The notes: generated by a model not told the origin, from the letters alone. Positions 20,561-29,915 are shown, counted from the first letter of the stretch. The stretch is 64,000 bases of DNA from Chitinophagaceae bacterium (GCA_947459295.1 CANHCY010000002.1:40469-104468); one strand, 5' to 3'. A program made the numbers and translations.

Positions 20561-21442
20561 CTACGCTAGCTTGGCCAAATAGTCCATGACTTCAGGTAAA
20601 GAACGCTTTAAATTGACGTTACCAGGGATCGTTTTTTTGTAACTCTGGGTTAATAAACCAGAAACAACCACCGAGTAATTAGACATATTAGCGCCTACTT
20701 TACCTAAAAACTTCTCAAAATTAAAATTGCTAGCTACAGATGTTAAATGGGTATAGAGGAATGTAGGTCCTTTTAGATCGGCTACATATACGACGTCACG
20801 CATTGGTACGTTGGCACCTAAATACAATACTTTGACACCACGTGATTTAAGTAAATAATACATAAATAAGATACCCAACTCATGGTGCTCTCCTTCTGGT
20901 AAGAATAAAAGCGCTGTAGAAGTTACTTGCAAAGCAGGAACCGTTTTTTCGATGCCTACAATTAATTTTTGTCTAATAATATTGGTTACAAGATGCTCCT
21001 GCGCTGGATTAACGCGGCTTGTAACCCACAGTATACCTATTCTTTCGAGGAATGGGAAAATAATTTGTGTGATTGTTTTTTCGATGCCCTTACTTGAAAT
21101 TTGGAAATCAAGTACCGATTCAAAATCTTCGATGCGAAGATCTACCATGCACTCAATTAGCTCATTTACAATTCTTTCGAGTTGGGCTTCCGACTGTGTC
21201 AATGAAAGAATTCTTTCTTTCATTTCAATCGGTTTCATTTTGTCAATATGGGAAATTTTGTACCCGTATTTATTGAGTAACGCTATGTTTAACAGCGTAA
21301 TAAGCTCTTCATTGGAATAATAGCGAATATTGGTATCCGTTCTTGAAGGATTCAAGAAATTATACCTTTGCTCCCATATACGAATAGTATGGGCTTTAAT
21401 CCCAGAAAGGTTCTCTAAATCTTTAATGGTAAATGCATCCAT
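20561..21442 (-). CDS. MerR-family transcriptional regulator with cobalamin-binding domain (CarH/LitR-like)
   Basis: MerR HTH (GIKAHTIRIWEQRYNFLNPSRTDTNIRYYS). C-terminal B12 domain has W-x9-EH (WVTSRVNPAQEH) and E-x-H-x-x-G (EHHELG). Confidence 0.88.
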   Translation of the reverse strand: MDAFTIKDLENLSGIKAHTIRIWEQRYNFLNPSRTDTNIRYYSNEELITLLNIALLNKYGYKISHIDKMKPIEMKERILSLTQSEAQLERIVNELIECMVDLRIEDFESVLDFQISSKGIEKTITQIIFPFLERIGILWVTSRVNPAQEHLVTNIIRQKLIVGIEKTVPALQVTSTALLFLPEGEHHELGILFMYYLLKSRGVKVLYLGANVPMRDVVYVADLKGPTFLYTHLTSVASNFNFEKFLGKVGANMSNYSVVVSGLLTQSYKKTIPGNVNLKRSLPEVMDYLAKLA

Positions 21443-21478
21443 GCCCCTATAACAACAAGTCCGCCAATTTGTTTAAAC

Positions 21479-22339
21479 CTACCCTTTAATTCCCTTTAAA
21501 TACTGACCATAGCCACTTTTCTCGTATTTGGCAGCCAGTTTTAAGAGCTGGTCACGGTCAATAAAGCCCATTCGGTAAGCAACTTCCTCAATACAGCCTA
21601 TTTTTTGGCTTTGGCGCTTTTCAATAACCCTAACAAACTCGCAAGCGTCGCTTAATGAGTCAAAAGTGCCCGTATCAAGCCAAGCAGTTCCGCGGTTCAT
21701 GATACCCACTTGTAAAGTGCCTCTTTGTAAATATTCGTTGTTAACGGTCGTGATTTCATATTCACCTCTAGCAGAAGGTTCAATATTTTTTGCAATTTCT
21801 ACAACGTCATTGTCATAAAAATATAAACCTGGCACAGCATAATTTGATTTTGGCTGCGTAGGTTTTTCTTCAATAGAAATAGCTTTTTTATTATCGTCAA
21901 ATTCAACCACACCATAACGCTCTGGATCATTTACTTCGTAAGCAAATACGGCAGCGCCTTCAATGTTGTTAAAGGATTGTACGAGTTTACTAAAGCCGGC
22001 ACCATAAAAAATATTATCGCCAAGTACCAGCGCTACTTTATCGGTACCAATAAAATCAGCACCAATAACAAAAGCTTGTGCAAGACCATTTGGTTTTTCT
22101 TGAACCGCGTATGAAAATTTACAACCAAGTTCAGAACCATCTTCAAGCAAACGCTGAAACTGGACGCTGTCTTCAGGTGTAGTAATAATTAAAATTTCTT
22201 TAATGCCCGCTAACATTAAAATAGATAGCGGATAATAAATCATAGGCTTGTCATAAATAGGCATTAACTGCTTACTAATTCCTTTTGTAATTGGATAGAG
22301 TCTAGTGCCTGATCCCCCTGCTAATATGATGCCTTTCAT
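21479..22339 (-). CDS. rfbA: Glucose-1-phosphate thymidylyltransferase
   Basis: [39 protein letters not shown]. Confidence 0.97.
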   Translation of the reverse strand: MKGIILAGGSGTRLYPITKGISKQLMPIYDKPMIYYPLSILMLAGIKEILIITTPEDSVQFQRLLEDGSELGCKFSYAVQEKPNGLAQAFVIGADFIGTDKVALVLGDNIFYGAGFSKLVQSFNNIEGAAVFAYEVNDPERYGVVEFDDNKKAISIEEKPTQPKSNYAVPGLYFYDNDVVEIAKNIEPSARGEYEITTVNNEYLQRGTLQVGIMNRGTAWLDTGTFDSLSDACEFVRVIEKRQSQKIGCIEEVAYRMGFIDRDQLLKLAAKYEKSGYGQYLKGIKG

Positions 22340-22355
22340 GATGAGTTATTTTAAT

Positions 22356-22907
22356 TTATAAAGAAGCCGTATAATCTGCAAAGCTTCCGAGTGTTTTATC
22401 TTTTTCAGACAATATAATTTCACTGTCTGCTAATTTCCAATCGATGTTTAAATCCTTGTCGTTGTACATGATACCCACTTCGTTACCAGGCTCATAAAAT
22501 TTATCAACCTTGTAAAAGAAAGTAGCGGCATCACTGAGTACCACAAAGCCGTGCGCAAATCCTGCAGGTACAAAAAACTGTTTGTGGTTATCGGCAGTTA
22601 ATTCAATGGCAAAATGCTGTCCAAAACTTGGAGAACCTTTTCTTAAATCAACGGCGATGTCAAGGACCGATCCTTCTAAAACCCTTACCAGCTTTGCTTG
22701 TGCAGAAGCGCCTCTTTGCATATGAAGTCCTCTTAACACCCCTTTACTAGACCGTGATTGATTGTCTTGTACAAACAAAATATCGAGGCCTGATCCTGCA
22801 TTAAAATCTCTTTGATTGAACGTTTCAATAAAATAACCTCTTGCATCGCCATGCACTTTTTCATGAACGATAAAACAGTCTTGTAAAGGCGTTTGCTCAA
22901 TTCTCAT
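22356..22907 (-). CDS. rfbC: dTDP-4-dehydrorhamnose 3,5-epimerase
   Basis: DARGYFIETFNQRDF, VLRGLHMQRG, FFVPAGFAHGFVVLSD. Confidence 0.95.
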   Translation of the reverse strand: MRIEQTPLQDCFIVHEKVHGDARGYFIETFNQRDFNAGSGLDILFVQDNQSRSSKGVLRGLHMQRGASAQAKLVRVLEGSVLDIAVDLRKGSPSFGQHFAIELTADNHKQFFVPAGFAHGFVVLSDAATFFYKVDKFYEPGNEVGIMYNDKDLNIDWKLADSEIILSEKDKTLGSFADYTASL

Positions 22908-24001
22908 TATCTGTTCGTATACATTTGGTTATAGTAAGTTTGGTAGGTACCGCTTGTTACATTTTCTAACCAAGCTGTGTTTTGCAAATACCAATCGATG
23001 GTTGCAGCAAGTCCTTGTTCAAAAGTAACCGATGGACTCCAACCTAATTCCTTATTTAATTTAGTTGCATCAATGGCGTAACGGCGATCATGCCCTGGTC
23101 GGTCTTTTACATAGGTAATGAGCTGTTCGCTCTCTCCTTTTGCACGACCTAATTTTTCATCCATTTGCGTACACAACAATTTAACGAGGTCAATATTGGT
23201 CCACTCATTAAAGCCACCAATATTGTAGGTGTCTCCTTTTTTACCTTCATGAAATATTAAATCAATAGCGCGTGCATGATCAATCACATAGAGCCAATCG
23301 CGCGTGTAGAGACCATCTCCATATACCGGCAAGGCTTTTTTATTGATAATATTATGAATGAATAAAGGAATTAATTTTTCAGGAAAATGGTTAGGACCAT
23401 AGTTGTTAGAACAGTTAGAAACCACAATGGGTAAGTGATAGGTTTCGCCGTAGGCACGCACAAAATGATCGCTCGCTGCTTTACTTGCAGAGTATGGTGA
23501 GTTTGGATCGTAAGGCGTGGTTTCTTTAAACAAACCTTCTTTACCTAAGCTTCCGTATACTTCGTCTGTAGAGATATGGTAAAATAGGTGATTCCTTTTT
23601 GCATCCCAAGTTCCGTCATGTGCATTTTCGTAACTTAAATCCTGCTTCCAAAAATCTTTGGCCGTATTTAATAAGTTAACGGTACCAATTACATTGGTGT
23701 AAACAAAATCAAGTGGTGAAATAATAGAACGGTCTACATGTGACTCTGCAGCCAAATGAATAACGTCTGTAATGTTATGCTTTTGGAAAATATCTTTTAA
23801 GGCTTCTGCATCTAAGATGTTTGCCTTTACAAAATGATAATTAGGGGCGTTTTCGATGTCCTTTAAATTTTCGAGATTACCCGCATACGTGAGTGCATCC
23901 AAATTAAAAATTTGATACGCTGGATACCTCGTTACCATCAAACGCACAACGTGCGATCCAATAAATCCTGCACCGCCGGTAATTAAAATATTCTTTCCCA
24001 T
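22907..24001 (-). CDS. rfbB: dTDP-glucose 4,6-dehydratase
   Basis: ILITGGAGFIGSHVVRLMV, AAESHVDRSI, STDEVYGSLG, PYSASKAASDHFVRAYGETY; start at internal MGKN. Confidence 0.96.
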   Translation of the reverse strand: MGKNILITGGAGFIGSHVVRLMVTRYPAYQIFNLDALTYAGNLENLKDIENAPNYHFVKANILDAEALKDIFQKHNITDVIHLAAESHVDRSIISPLDFVYTNVIGTVNLLNTAKDFWKQDLSYENAHDGTWDAKRNHLFYHISTDEVYGSLGKEGLFKETTPYDPNSPYSASKAASDHFVRAYGETYHLPIVVSNCSNNYGPNHFPEKLIPLFIHNIINKKALPVYGDGLYTRDWLYVIDHARAIDLIFHEGKKGDTYNIGGFNEWTNIDLVKLLCTQMDEKLGRAKGESEQLITYVKDRPGHDRRYAIDATKLNKELGWSPSVTFEQGLAATIDWYLQNTAWLENVTSGTYQTYYNQMYTNR

Positions 24002-24101
24002 AATACTTAATAATAATACGAGCCTATTAAGGCTACTTTTAGGGCTGCAAAATACATAAATCAAGCCAACATTTGCTATCTTTCGAGCACAAACAACGAC
24101 A

Positions 24102-25253
24102 ATGCTACAACAACGCTACTATTCTTTGGACGTATTTAGAGGTGCCACTGTGGCGCTCATGATTTTAGTTAACAACCCCGGTAGCTGGGGAAACATTTAT
24201 GGCCCCCTCAAACATGCCCCTTGGCATGGCTGCACCCCCACCGATTTGGTGTTCCCTTTTTTCTTATTTGCAGTAGGCAATGCCATGGCTTTTGTGATGC
24301 CAAAATTTGAAGCAGGTGAGGCAGCGGCGTTTTGGAAAAAAATTACCAAACGTACCCTACTCATATTTGGTATTGGCCTCTTTTTAAATTGGAGTCCATT
24401 TATTAAATGGGAAGACAGTGTACTAGTGGCTAAAAAATGGGGAAACGTGCGCATTTTAGGCGTGTTACAACGCATTGCACTCTCTTACTTTTTTGCTTCT
24501 ATCATTGTTTATTATACAAAAACAAAAGGCGCATTTGTACTTGGTGGCATTATTTTATTACTCTACTGGTTTATTACAGCGAGCCTTGGAACCCTAGGTG
24601 ATCCGTATAGCATGGTAGGCTATTTTGGAACAGGTATAGACAAAATTGTTTTAGGCGAAACGCATATGTACCATGGCGAAGGGGTGGCTTTTGATCCAGA
24701 AGGTATTACCAGTACACTCACCGGAATTGTACAAGTTATTTTTGGATTTTTAGTGGGTCAGTACATTCAGCAAAAAGGCAAAACCTACGAGATGCTGGCT
24801 CATTTATTTATAAGTGGCGTGGTGCTAATTATTGCAGGACTTTGTCTGGATATGGTATTTCCGATCAATAAAAAAATATGGACCAGCAGTTTTGTATTGT
24901 ACACTACAGGTCTTGCCATTGTTACTATTGGCATACTTATTTATTTGATTGAATTCAAAGAAATAAAAGGTGCTTGGAGTAAGTTTTTTGATGTGTTTGG
25001 TAAAAATCCGCTCTTTATATTTTTCTTATCTGGTTTTTTGCCAAGGGTACTAGCGCTACTGCGTTTCGAAGACCTAAGCTTAGAACCAGGCCATACCACT
25101 ACAAGTGCTTTACCATGGTTCTGGAACCATGTTTGCAAACCTATTTCTGAAGACTTACGGAATGGATCATTACTCTACGCGGTATGCATGATTGCATTTT
25201 ATTGGAGCGTTGTGTATGTGCTCGATAAAAAGAAAATTTACATTAGAGTATAA
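24102..25253 (+). CDS. Heparan-alpha-glucosaminide N-acetyltransferase-like membrane protein (DUF5009-type)
   Basis: RYYSLDVFRGATVALMILVNNPGSW, HAPWHGCTPTDLVFPFFLFAVG; about 10 TM segments. Confidence 0.85.
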   Translation: MLQQRYYSLDVFRGATVALMILVNNPGSWGNIYGPLKHAPWHGCTPTDLVFPFFLFAVGNAMAFVMPKFEAGEAAAFWKKITKRTLLIFGIGLFLNWSPFIKWEDSVLVAKKWGNVRILGVLQRIALSYFFASIIVYYTKTKGAFVLGGIILLLYWFITASLGTLGDPYSMVGYFGTGIDKIVLGETHMYHGEGVAFDPEGITSTLTGIVQVIFGFLVGQYIQQKGKTYEMLAHLFISGVVLIIAGLCLDMVFPINKKIWTSSFVLYTTGLAIVTIGILIYLIEFKEIKGAWSKFFDVFGKNPLFIFFLSGFLPRVLALLRFEDLSLEPGHTTTSALPWFWNHVCKPISEDLRNGSLLYAVCMIAFYWSVVYVLDKKKIYIRV

Positions 25254-25312
25254 GGCTTAATATGATGTCGGAATTGAATTGCACACAAAAAACAGTGCGC
25301 AAAAAATTCGCT

Positions 25313-26041
25313 TTATTCAAACATTGTTGCCGCAAGTACTAAACTTTCTGGCTTACCAACATCAAGCAGTGTTGCACCGGTGTGATCATACGCTAGAATA
25401 CTTTGTGTAGCACAAAGGTCTAAATAAACATCCACCATCGAAAATTTACCTTCACGCTGCATGAGTGGTAGTAATTTTGTATCAATTACCTGTATACCAC
25501 TAAAAGCCTTTGCCTGCATGTGTTCTGCAGTATCATCCGTTAAATGAGCTGGTTTATATTCGCCGGTGTTTTGATTTTTCCACCCACACAATTGACCGGT
25601 TTCGCTAAACAAGAAATACCTACTACTGTTTCTGTCAGAAACAGCGAGCGTAGCGAGTGCCCCTGTATTTGTATGCTGCGCAATAAGTGCATCTAAATCT
25701 AAATCAGTTAGTATATCTGCATTGATCAATAAAAACGACTTTTCATTTGCAAAATACCAAGCAGCTTTTTTTAAACCACCACCCGTTTCTAATACGGCGT
25801 CTGTTTCATCAGAAATGGTAACGGTAGAACCCCATCCATTATTAGTAGTTACGGCATCTATAATTTGATCTGCAAAATGATGCACATTAACGAGTACTTC
25901 GGTGATGCCAATTTTTTGTAAATATTCGATATTACGCTGTAGTAACGACTTTCCATTAACCATGGCTAGCGCCTTGGGATGCTTATCTGTAAAGGGTTTT
26001 AACCTTGTACCGAGTCCTGCCGCTAATATCATTGCCTTCAT
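25313..26041 (-). CDS. Nucleotidyltransferase family protein, MurU-like sugar-1-phosphate nucleotidyltransferase
   Basis: MKAMILAAGLGTRLKPFTDKHPKALAMVNGKSLLQRNIEYL; 6 nt from an AmgK-like kinase gene. Confidence 0.82.
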   Translation of the reverse strand: MKAMILAAGLGTRLKPFTDKHPKALAMVNGKSLLQRNIEYLQKIGITEVLVNVHHFADQIIDAVTTNNGWGSTVTISDETDAVLETGGGLKKAAWYFANEKSFLLINADILTDLDLDALIAQHTNTGALATLAVSDRNSSRYFLFSETGQLCGWKNQNTGEYKPAHLTDDTAEHMQAKAFSGIQVIDTKLLPLMQREGKFSMVDVYLDLCATQSILAYDHTGATLLDVGKPESLVLAATMFE

Positions 26042-26046
26042 AAAAG

Positions 26047-27486
26047 TTATTTTACCCAGTTGGCTTTATTGGTATGTGAAAGCTGCGTTTTTACTTTGTA
26101 TTTATTACGGAGGTGTCTAGCTGTTTGCTCTGCAGCATATACACTTCGGTGCTGTCCGCCAGTGCATCCAAAATTGATTTGTAAATTTTGAAAGCCGCGT
26201 TTCAAATAATCCTGAACCGTAATATCAATTAAATCCCAAACACTATTTAAATACTCATTCATTTTTGTACGCTGTTCTAAAAAGTCTTGCACCGGTTTAT
26301 CGAGGCCCGATAGCTTTTTATAATCATCAAAACGACCCGGATTTAAAATACCGCGCATATCAAACATAAATCCGCCACCGTTTTCAGAATCATCTACCGG
26401 AAATCCTTTTTTATAACTAAAACTGTTTACAGAAACGACTAGTGGAGTAGATTCGGCTGCTTGCGGTGGTTCAAAACGTGCAATCATTTCATCAGACATC
26501 ACAATTTTTAATACTCGATCAAATTCGGGCGTAACAATACCCACACGTTTGTTTTCAATAAAAAATTGAAGGTTACGCATAGCAAGTGGTATGCTTGCTA
26601 AAAAGTGTGCCTTGCGTTCAAACAATCCTCTAAATCCGTAAGCACCCATTACTTGCAAGAGCCTGATTAATACATATCCATTGTACTGACTTTCAAACGT
26701 GATACGGTCAAGTGGTGCTTGCAATAAACCATCCACCTGGTCCATATAATAAGAAAGTAATTCATCTTTCCACTCTTCACTCAATTCTGCTTTTGCTTGC
26801 CACAATAGAGATGCCACATCATATTGCAAAGCTCCTTTCATACCACCCTGAAAATCTATAAAGTGTACATCATTTTGATTGACAATAATATTTCTACTCT
26901 GAAAATCACGGAACATAAAATACTTATGCTGCGTATGGGTGAGATACGTGCTTAATGCTTCAAAATCTTCAAGCATGGCCTGCTTATCGTAAGGAAGTTG
27001 AAGGGTATCTAAAAAGTAATATTTGAAATAAAGTAAATCACTCAAAATAGCCTGCTTCCCAAATTCTTTTGCAGTGATACACCAATTGTAATCAAAGCCC
27101 TCGTCGCCTTTAATTTGTATGCGTGCAAGTTGCGCTAAACTTTTTTGGAAAAGCGCGTATACATTTTGAGTGTGTCCTTCTTTTTCAATTTGATTGAGTA
27201 ACGACTCGGTACCTAAATCTTCTTGAATATAAATAGTGTCATCGCTATTTACGGCAAACACTTCCGGCACTGGAAGACCTGCTGCTTTAAAATGCTTACT
27301 AAAATGTATAAATGTTTGTGTCTCTTTTTGATGAAGGTTATAGGTAGCGATATAGGTTTTGCTTCCTTCGTATATCCTAAAATAGATACGATCACTCCCA
27401 CTTTGTGGTAATTTTTCTACCCTGGTAGCTGCAGTGCCTCTAATAGAGGTAAATAAAGTTTCTATTCCGTTAATCACTGACTCCAT
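26047..27486 (-). CDS. Fusion: aminoglycoside-phosphotransferase-like (AmgK-like) kinase plus RapZ C-terminal-like domain
   Basis: N-terminal APH fold (FMFRDFQSRNIIVNQNDVHFIDFQGG). C-terminal QINFGCTGGQHRSVYAAEQTARHLR RapZ signature without the RapZ N-terminal P-loop domain. Confidence 0.85.
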   Translation of the reverse strand: MESVINGIETLFTSIRGTAATRVEKLPQSGSDRIYFRIYEGSKTYIATYNLHQKETQTFIHFSKHFKAAGLPVPEVFAVNSDDTIYIQEDLGTESLLNQIEKEGHTQNVYALFQKSLAQLARIQIKGDEGFDYNWCITAKEFGKQAILSDLLYFKYYFLDTLQLPYDKQAMLEDFEALSTYLTHTQHKYFMFRDFQSRNIIVNQNDVHFIDFQGGMKGALQYDVASLLWQAKAELSEEWKDELLSYYMDQVDGLLQAPLDRITFESQYNGYVLIRLLQVMGAYGFRGLFERKAHFLASIPLAMRNLQFFIENKRVGIVTPEFDRVLKIVMSDEMIARFEPPQAAESTPLVVSVNSFSYKKGFPVDDSENGGGFMFDMRGILNPGRFDDYKKLSGLDKPVQDFLEQRTKMNEYLNSVWDLIDITVQDYLKRGFQNLQINFGCTGGQHRSVYAAEQTARHLRNKYKVKTQLSHTNKANWVK

Positions 27487-27540
27487 AGGAAAATTGATTT
27501 ACAACGAAAATAGAACTTAGTATGCAAACCCCAAATTTGC

Positions 27541-28101
27541 TTATAAAGTTTGTAATCCAAAAACGCTTACCTGTTTACCCTTGTCCAGTGCGTGCTCTTT
27601 GCGAATGAGTGTTACTGTGCTGAGCTCAAAAAATGGTTGCGCCACTTTATTTACATACTGCGCTGCTAACTGTTCAAAAGCGGCGGGTGGTAGTGGTGAA
27701 GTGAGTGCAAGTAAAGGTTGCTGTATGAGTTTAGAAGGGGCACATCCATAACTTTTTAAATACTGATCCAGCACTTGCAAACTTGCGGCTAGCTGTGCAA
27801 AAGGTTGTTGGTTGGCAATACGCATAAAAATGCGCCTAGAAGGCAGGGCTCCAAAACCATCGGTCACCACACTAAAACTTTTTTGCTGGCTAATAATACG
27901 GTGCATCCACTTGAGTAAAGTAGCTTCCATATGCTCGGTGGTATGAAACTGGGCTAGCTCAATAACCGGCTTATCGGTAAAACCAAGGGTGCGTGCCCAA
28001 TTTGTAAAATGCGCATCGGGGTAGGCCACCAACTGATACACCCCAGTGGTGGTAAGTGTTTGACCTGCAAAAACAGTGCGTGCGCTCGTATGAATGTCCA
28101 T
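27541..28101 (-). CDS. Hypothetical protein, possible 2H phosphoesterase (2'-5' RNA ligase-like) fold with degenerate motifs
   Basis: Pattern KPVIELAQF...FSVVTDGFGALPSRRIFMRI...QQPLLALTSPL...FFELSTVTLIRK resembles 2H layout but lacks HxT residues. Confidence 0.5.
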   Translation of the reverse strand: MDIHTSARTVFAGQTLTTTGVYQLVAYPDAHFTNWARTLGFTDKPVIELAQFHTTEHMEATLLKWMHRIISQQKSFSVVTDGFGALPSRRIFMRIANQQPFAQLAASLQVLDQYLKSYGCAPSKLIQQPLLALTSPLPPAAFEQLAAQYVNKVAQPFFELSTVTLIRKEHALDKGKQVSVFGLQTL

Positions 28102-28121
28102 AACTTTTTTATTTTGGTAAC

Positions 28122-28158
28122 TATTTTAGCATAAATTTACTAAATATTTTAGCTAAAA
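28122..28158. promoter_or_regulatory. Candidate operator in divergent promoter: TATTTTAGC direct repeat and TTTTAGCTAAAA palindrome
   Basis: TATTTTAGC at 28122-28130 and 28145-28153 (23-bp period); palindrome TTTTAGCTAAAA at 28147-28158, upstream of the umuD-like gene. Confidence 0.4.
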
Positions 28159-28176
28159 CAAAACTTTTTTACTTGT

Positions 28177-28611
28177 ATGGATAGTCAAGAATGGCAGGGG
28201 GCTGCCTATAAAGGCTCCAAAAATTTTACCCAACAAGACGTTTCTACCGCCAATGCCACTGGTTTTGGGGCAGCCACCGACGACTATATGGAAAGAGGCA
28301 TTGACCTCAACGAGCAGCTCATTAAAAACAAGCCCGCTACCTTCTTTTTTAGAATGAACAGCCACGCCATGACCGGCGCCGGCATTTACCCGGGCGATAT
28401 TTTAATTGTAGACCGGAGTATTAGAGCCAGCAACCAAAAAATTGTAGTGGCTATTTTAAATGGTGAACTTTTAATTCGGCGCTACACCGATACGGGTGTT
28501 AAAAAATTACTCTCTGCCGAAAATAAAAAATGCGCCGACATCGAAATTGATCCACTCGCCTCCTTTGCAGTATGGGGCGTAGTGGTGTATTGCATTCACG
28601 CTACTTTATAA
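28177..28611 (+). CDS. umuD: UmuD-like S24/LexA-fold protein lacking catalytic Ser/Lys
   Basis: TGFGAATDDYMERGIDLNEQLIKNKPATFFFRMNSHAMTGAGIYPGDILIVDRSI aligns without gaps to E. coli UmuD; followed by umuC. Confidence 0.85.
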   Translation: MDSQEWQGAAYKGSKNFTQQDVSTANATGFGAATDDYMERGIDLNEQLIKNKPATFFFRMNSHAMTGAGIYPGDILIVDRSIRASNQKIVVAILNGELLIRRYTDTGVKKLLSAENKKCADIEIDPLASFAVWGVVVYCIHATL

Positions 28612-28619
28612 TATTAGAC

Positions 28620-29915
28620 ATGATTGGCATTGTAGATTGCAATAGTTTTTATTGCTCCTGTGAGCGTTTATTTAAGCCAGATTTACTACACAAACCGGTA
28701 GTCGTGTTAAGTAACAATGATGGCTGTATTATTTCAAGAAGTGATGAAGCAAAAGCAGTAGGCGTAGAAATGGGGAGTCCTTTTTTTATGCAAAAAAAGA
28801 ATTTAGAAAAAAACGGAGTTACTACTTTTTCTTCTAACTATCATTTATACGGCGACTTAAGTTGGCGCGTGATGGAAACGCTAAGAACCATGCTGCCAGA
28901 GGGTTGTGTAGAAGTATATTCGGTAGATGAATCCTTTATTGACCTAGCGCATATTGCACCAGAAGCACTCTATGCATTTACCGTTTCACTTAAAAATATT
29001 ATTGAACAGTGGACCGGCATTAGTGTTTCCATTGGTGTAGCACCTACCAAAGCACTAAGTAAAGTAGCCAACAAACTCGCTAAAAAAAACAAACAAATAA
29101 CAGGTTGCGTATTAATATTAGATACCGATAAAAAAATAATACAAGCACTACAAAAAACACCCATTGGTGATGTGTGGGGTATTGGCTACCAGTACGCGAA
29201 AAAATTAAATATCTATGGCATTAACACCGCTTACGATTTAACACTGCGTACCGAAAATTGGGCCCACCAAGAATTAGGCGGCGTGGTAGGTGCGCGTTTA
29301 TTTAGAGAACTCAAAGGATTTTCTTGCATCGATATGCAATCAGAAAGAGTAACCAAACACATGATTGCCACTACCCGCATGTTTGGAAATCCAGTTACCA
29401 CGCTTCATGAGTTGGAAGAAGCGGTAGCTACCTATATGTCAAGGGCTGCAGAAAAACTCCGTAGACAACACGCCGCGGCGCGGGGCATTACCGTATTAAT
29501 TGTACCCAAACAAGAAGTGAAGGGCAGTTATTACCGGCATGGGCCTACTAAAACCGCTAGCATCCGCTTACCCGTTGCCTCGGCGCTTACCAACGAACTT
29601 GTAAAGCCAGCACTCGAACTGGTAAGAAGCTTATTTGAAGCAGGCAAAACCTACAAAAAAGCAGGGGTTATTTTAAGTGATATCGTGCCCGAATCGGTGA
29701 TACAGGGAAATTTATTTGTAGCAGTGCCTACTAGTAGTGAGAAACTGGCCAAAGGGCGCGCACTCATGGAAGCGGTAGACAATATCAACTTTTCGATGCG
29801 CGGCGATATTTTAAAGTTTGCTGCTAGTGGCACTACGCGTAACTGGAAAATGCGCCAAGAAATGCGGAGTCCGCGCTATACCACCCGCTGGGAGGAGCTT
29901 CCCTTACTCAAATAA
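28620..29915 (+). CDS. umuC: Y-family DNA polymerase (UmuC-like)
   Basis: IGIVDCNSFYCSCERLFKPDL, VVLSNNDGCIISRSDEAKAVGVEMG, YSVDESFIDL; start at the internal ATG. Confidence 0.95.
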   Translation: MIGIVDCNSFYCSCERLFKPDLLHKPVVVLSNNDGCIISRSDEAKAVGVEMGSPFFMQKKNLEKNGVTTFSSNYHLYGDLSWRVMETLRTMLPEGCVEVYSVDESFIDLAHIAPEALYAFTVSLKNIIEQWTGISVSIGVAPTKALSKVANKLAKKNKQITGCVLILDTDKKIIQALQKTPIGDVWGIGYQYAKKLNIYGINTAYDLTLRTENWAHQELGGVVGARLFRELKGFSCIDMQSERVTKHMIATTRMFGNPVTTLHELEEAVATYMSRAAEKLRRQHAAARGITVLIVPKQEVKGSYYRHGPTKTASIRLPVASALTNELVKPALELVRSLFEAGKTYKKAGVILSDIVPESVIQGNLFVAVPTSSEKLAKGRALMEAVDNINFSMRGDILKFAASGTTRNWKMRQEMRSPRYTTRWEELPLLK

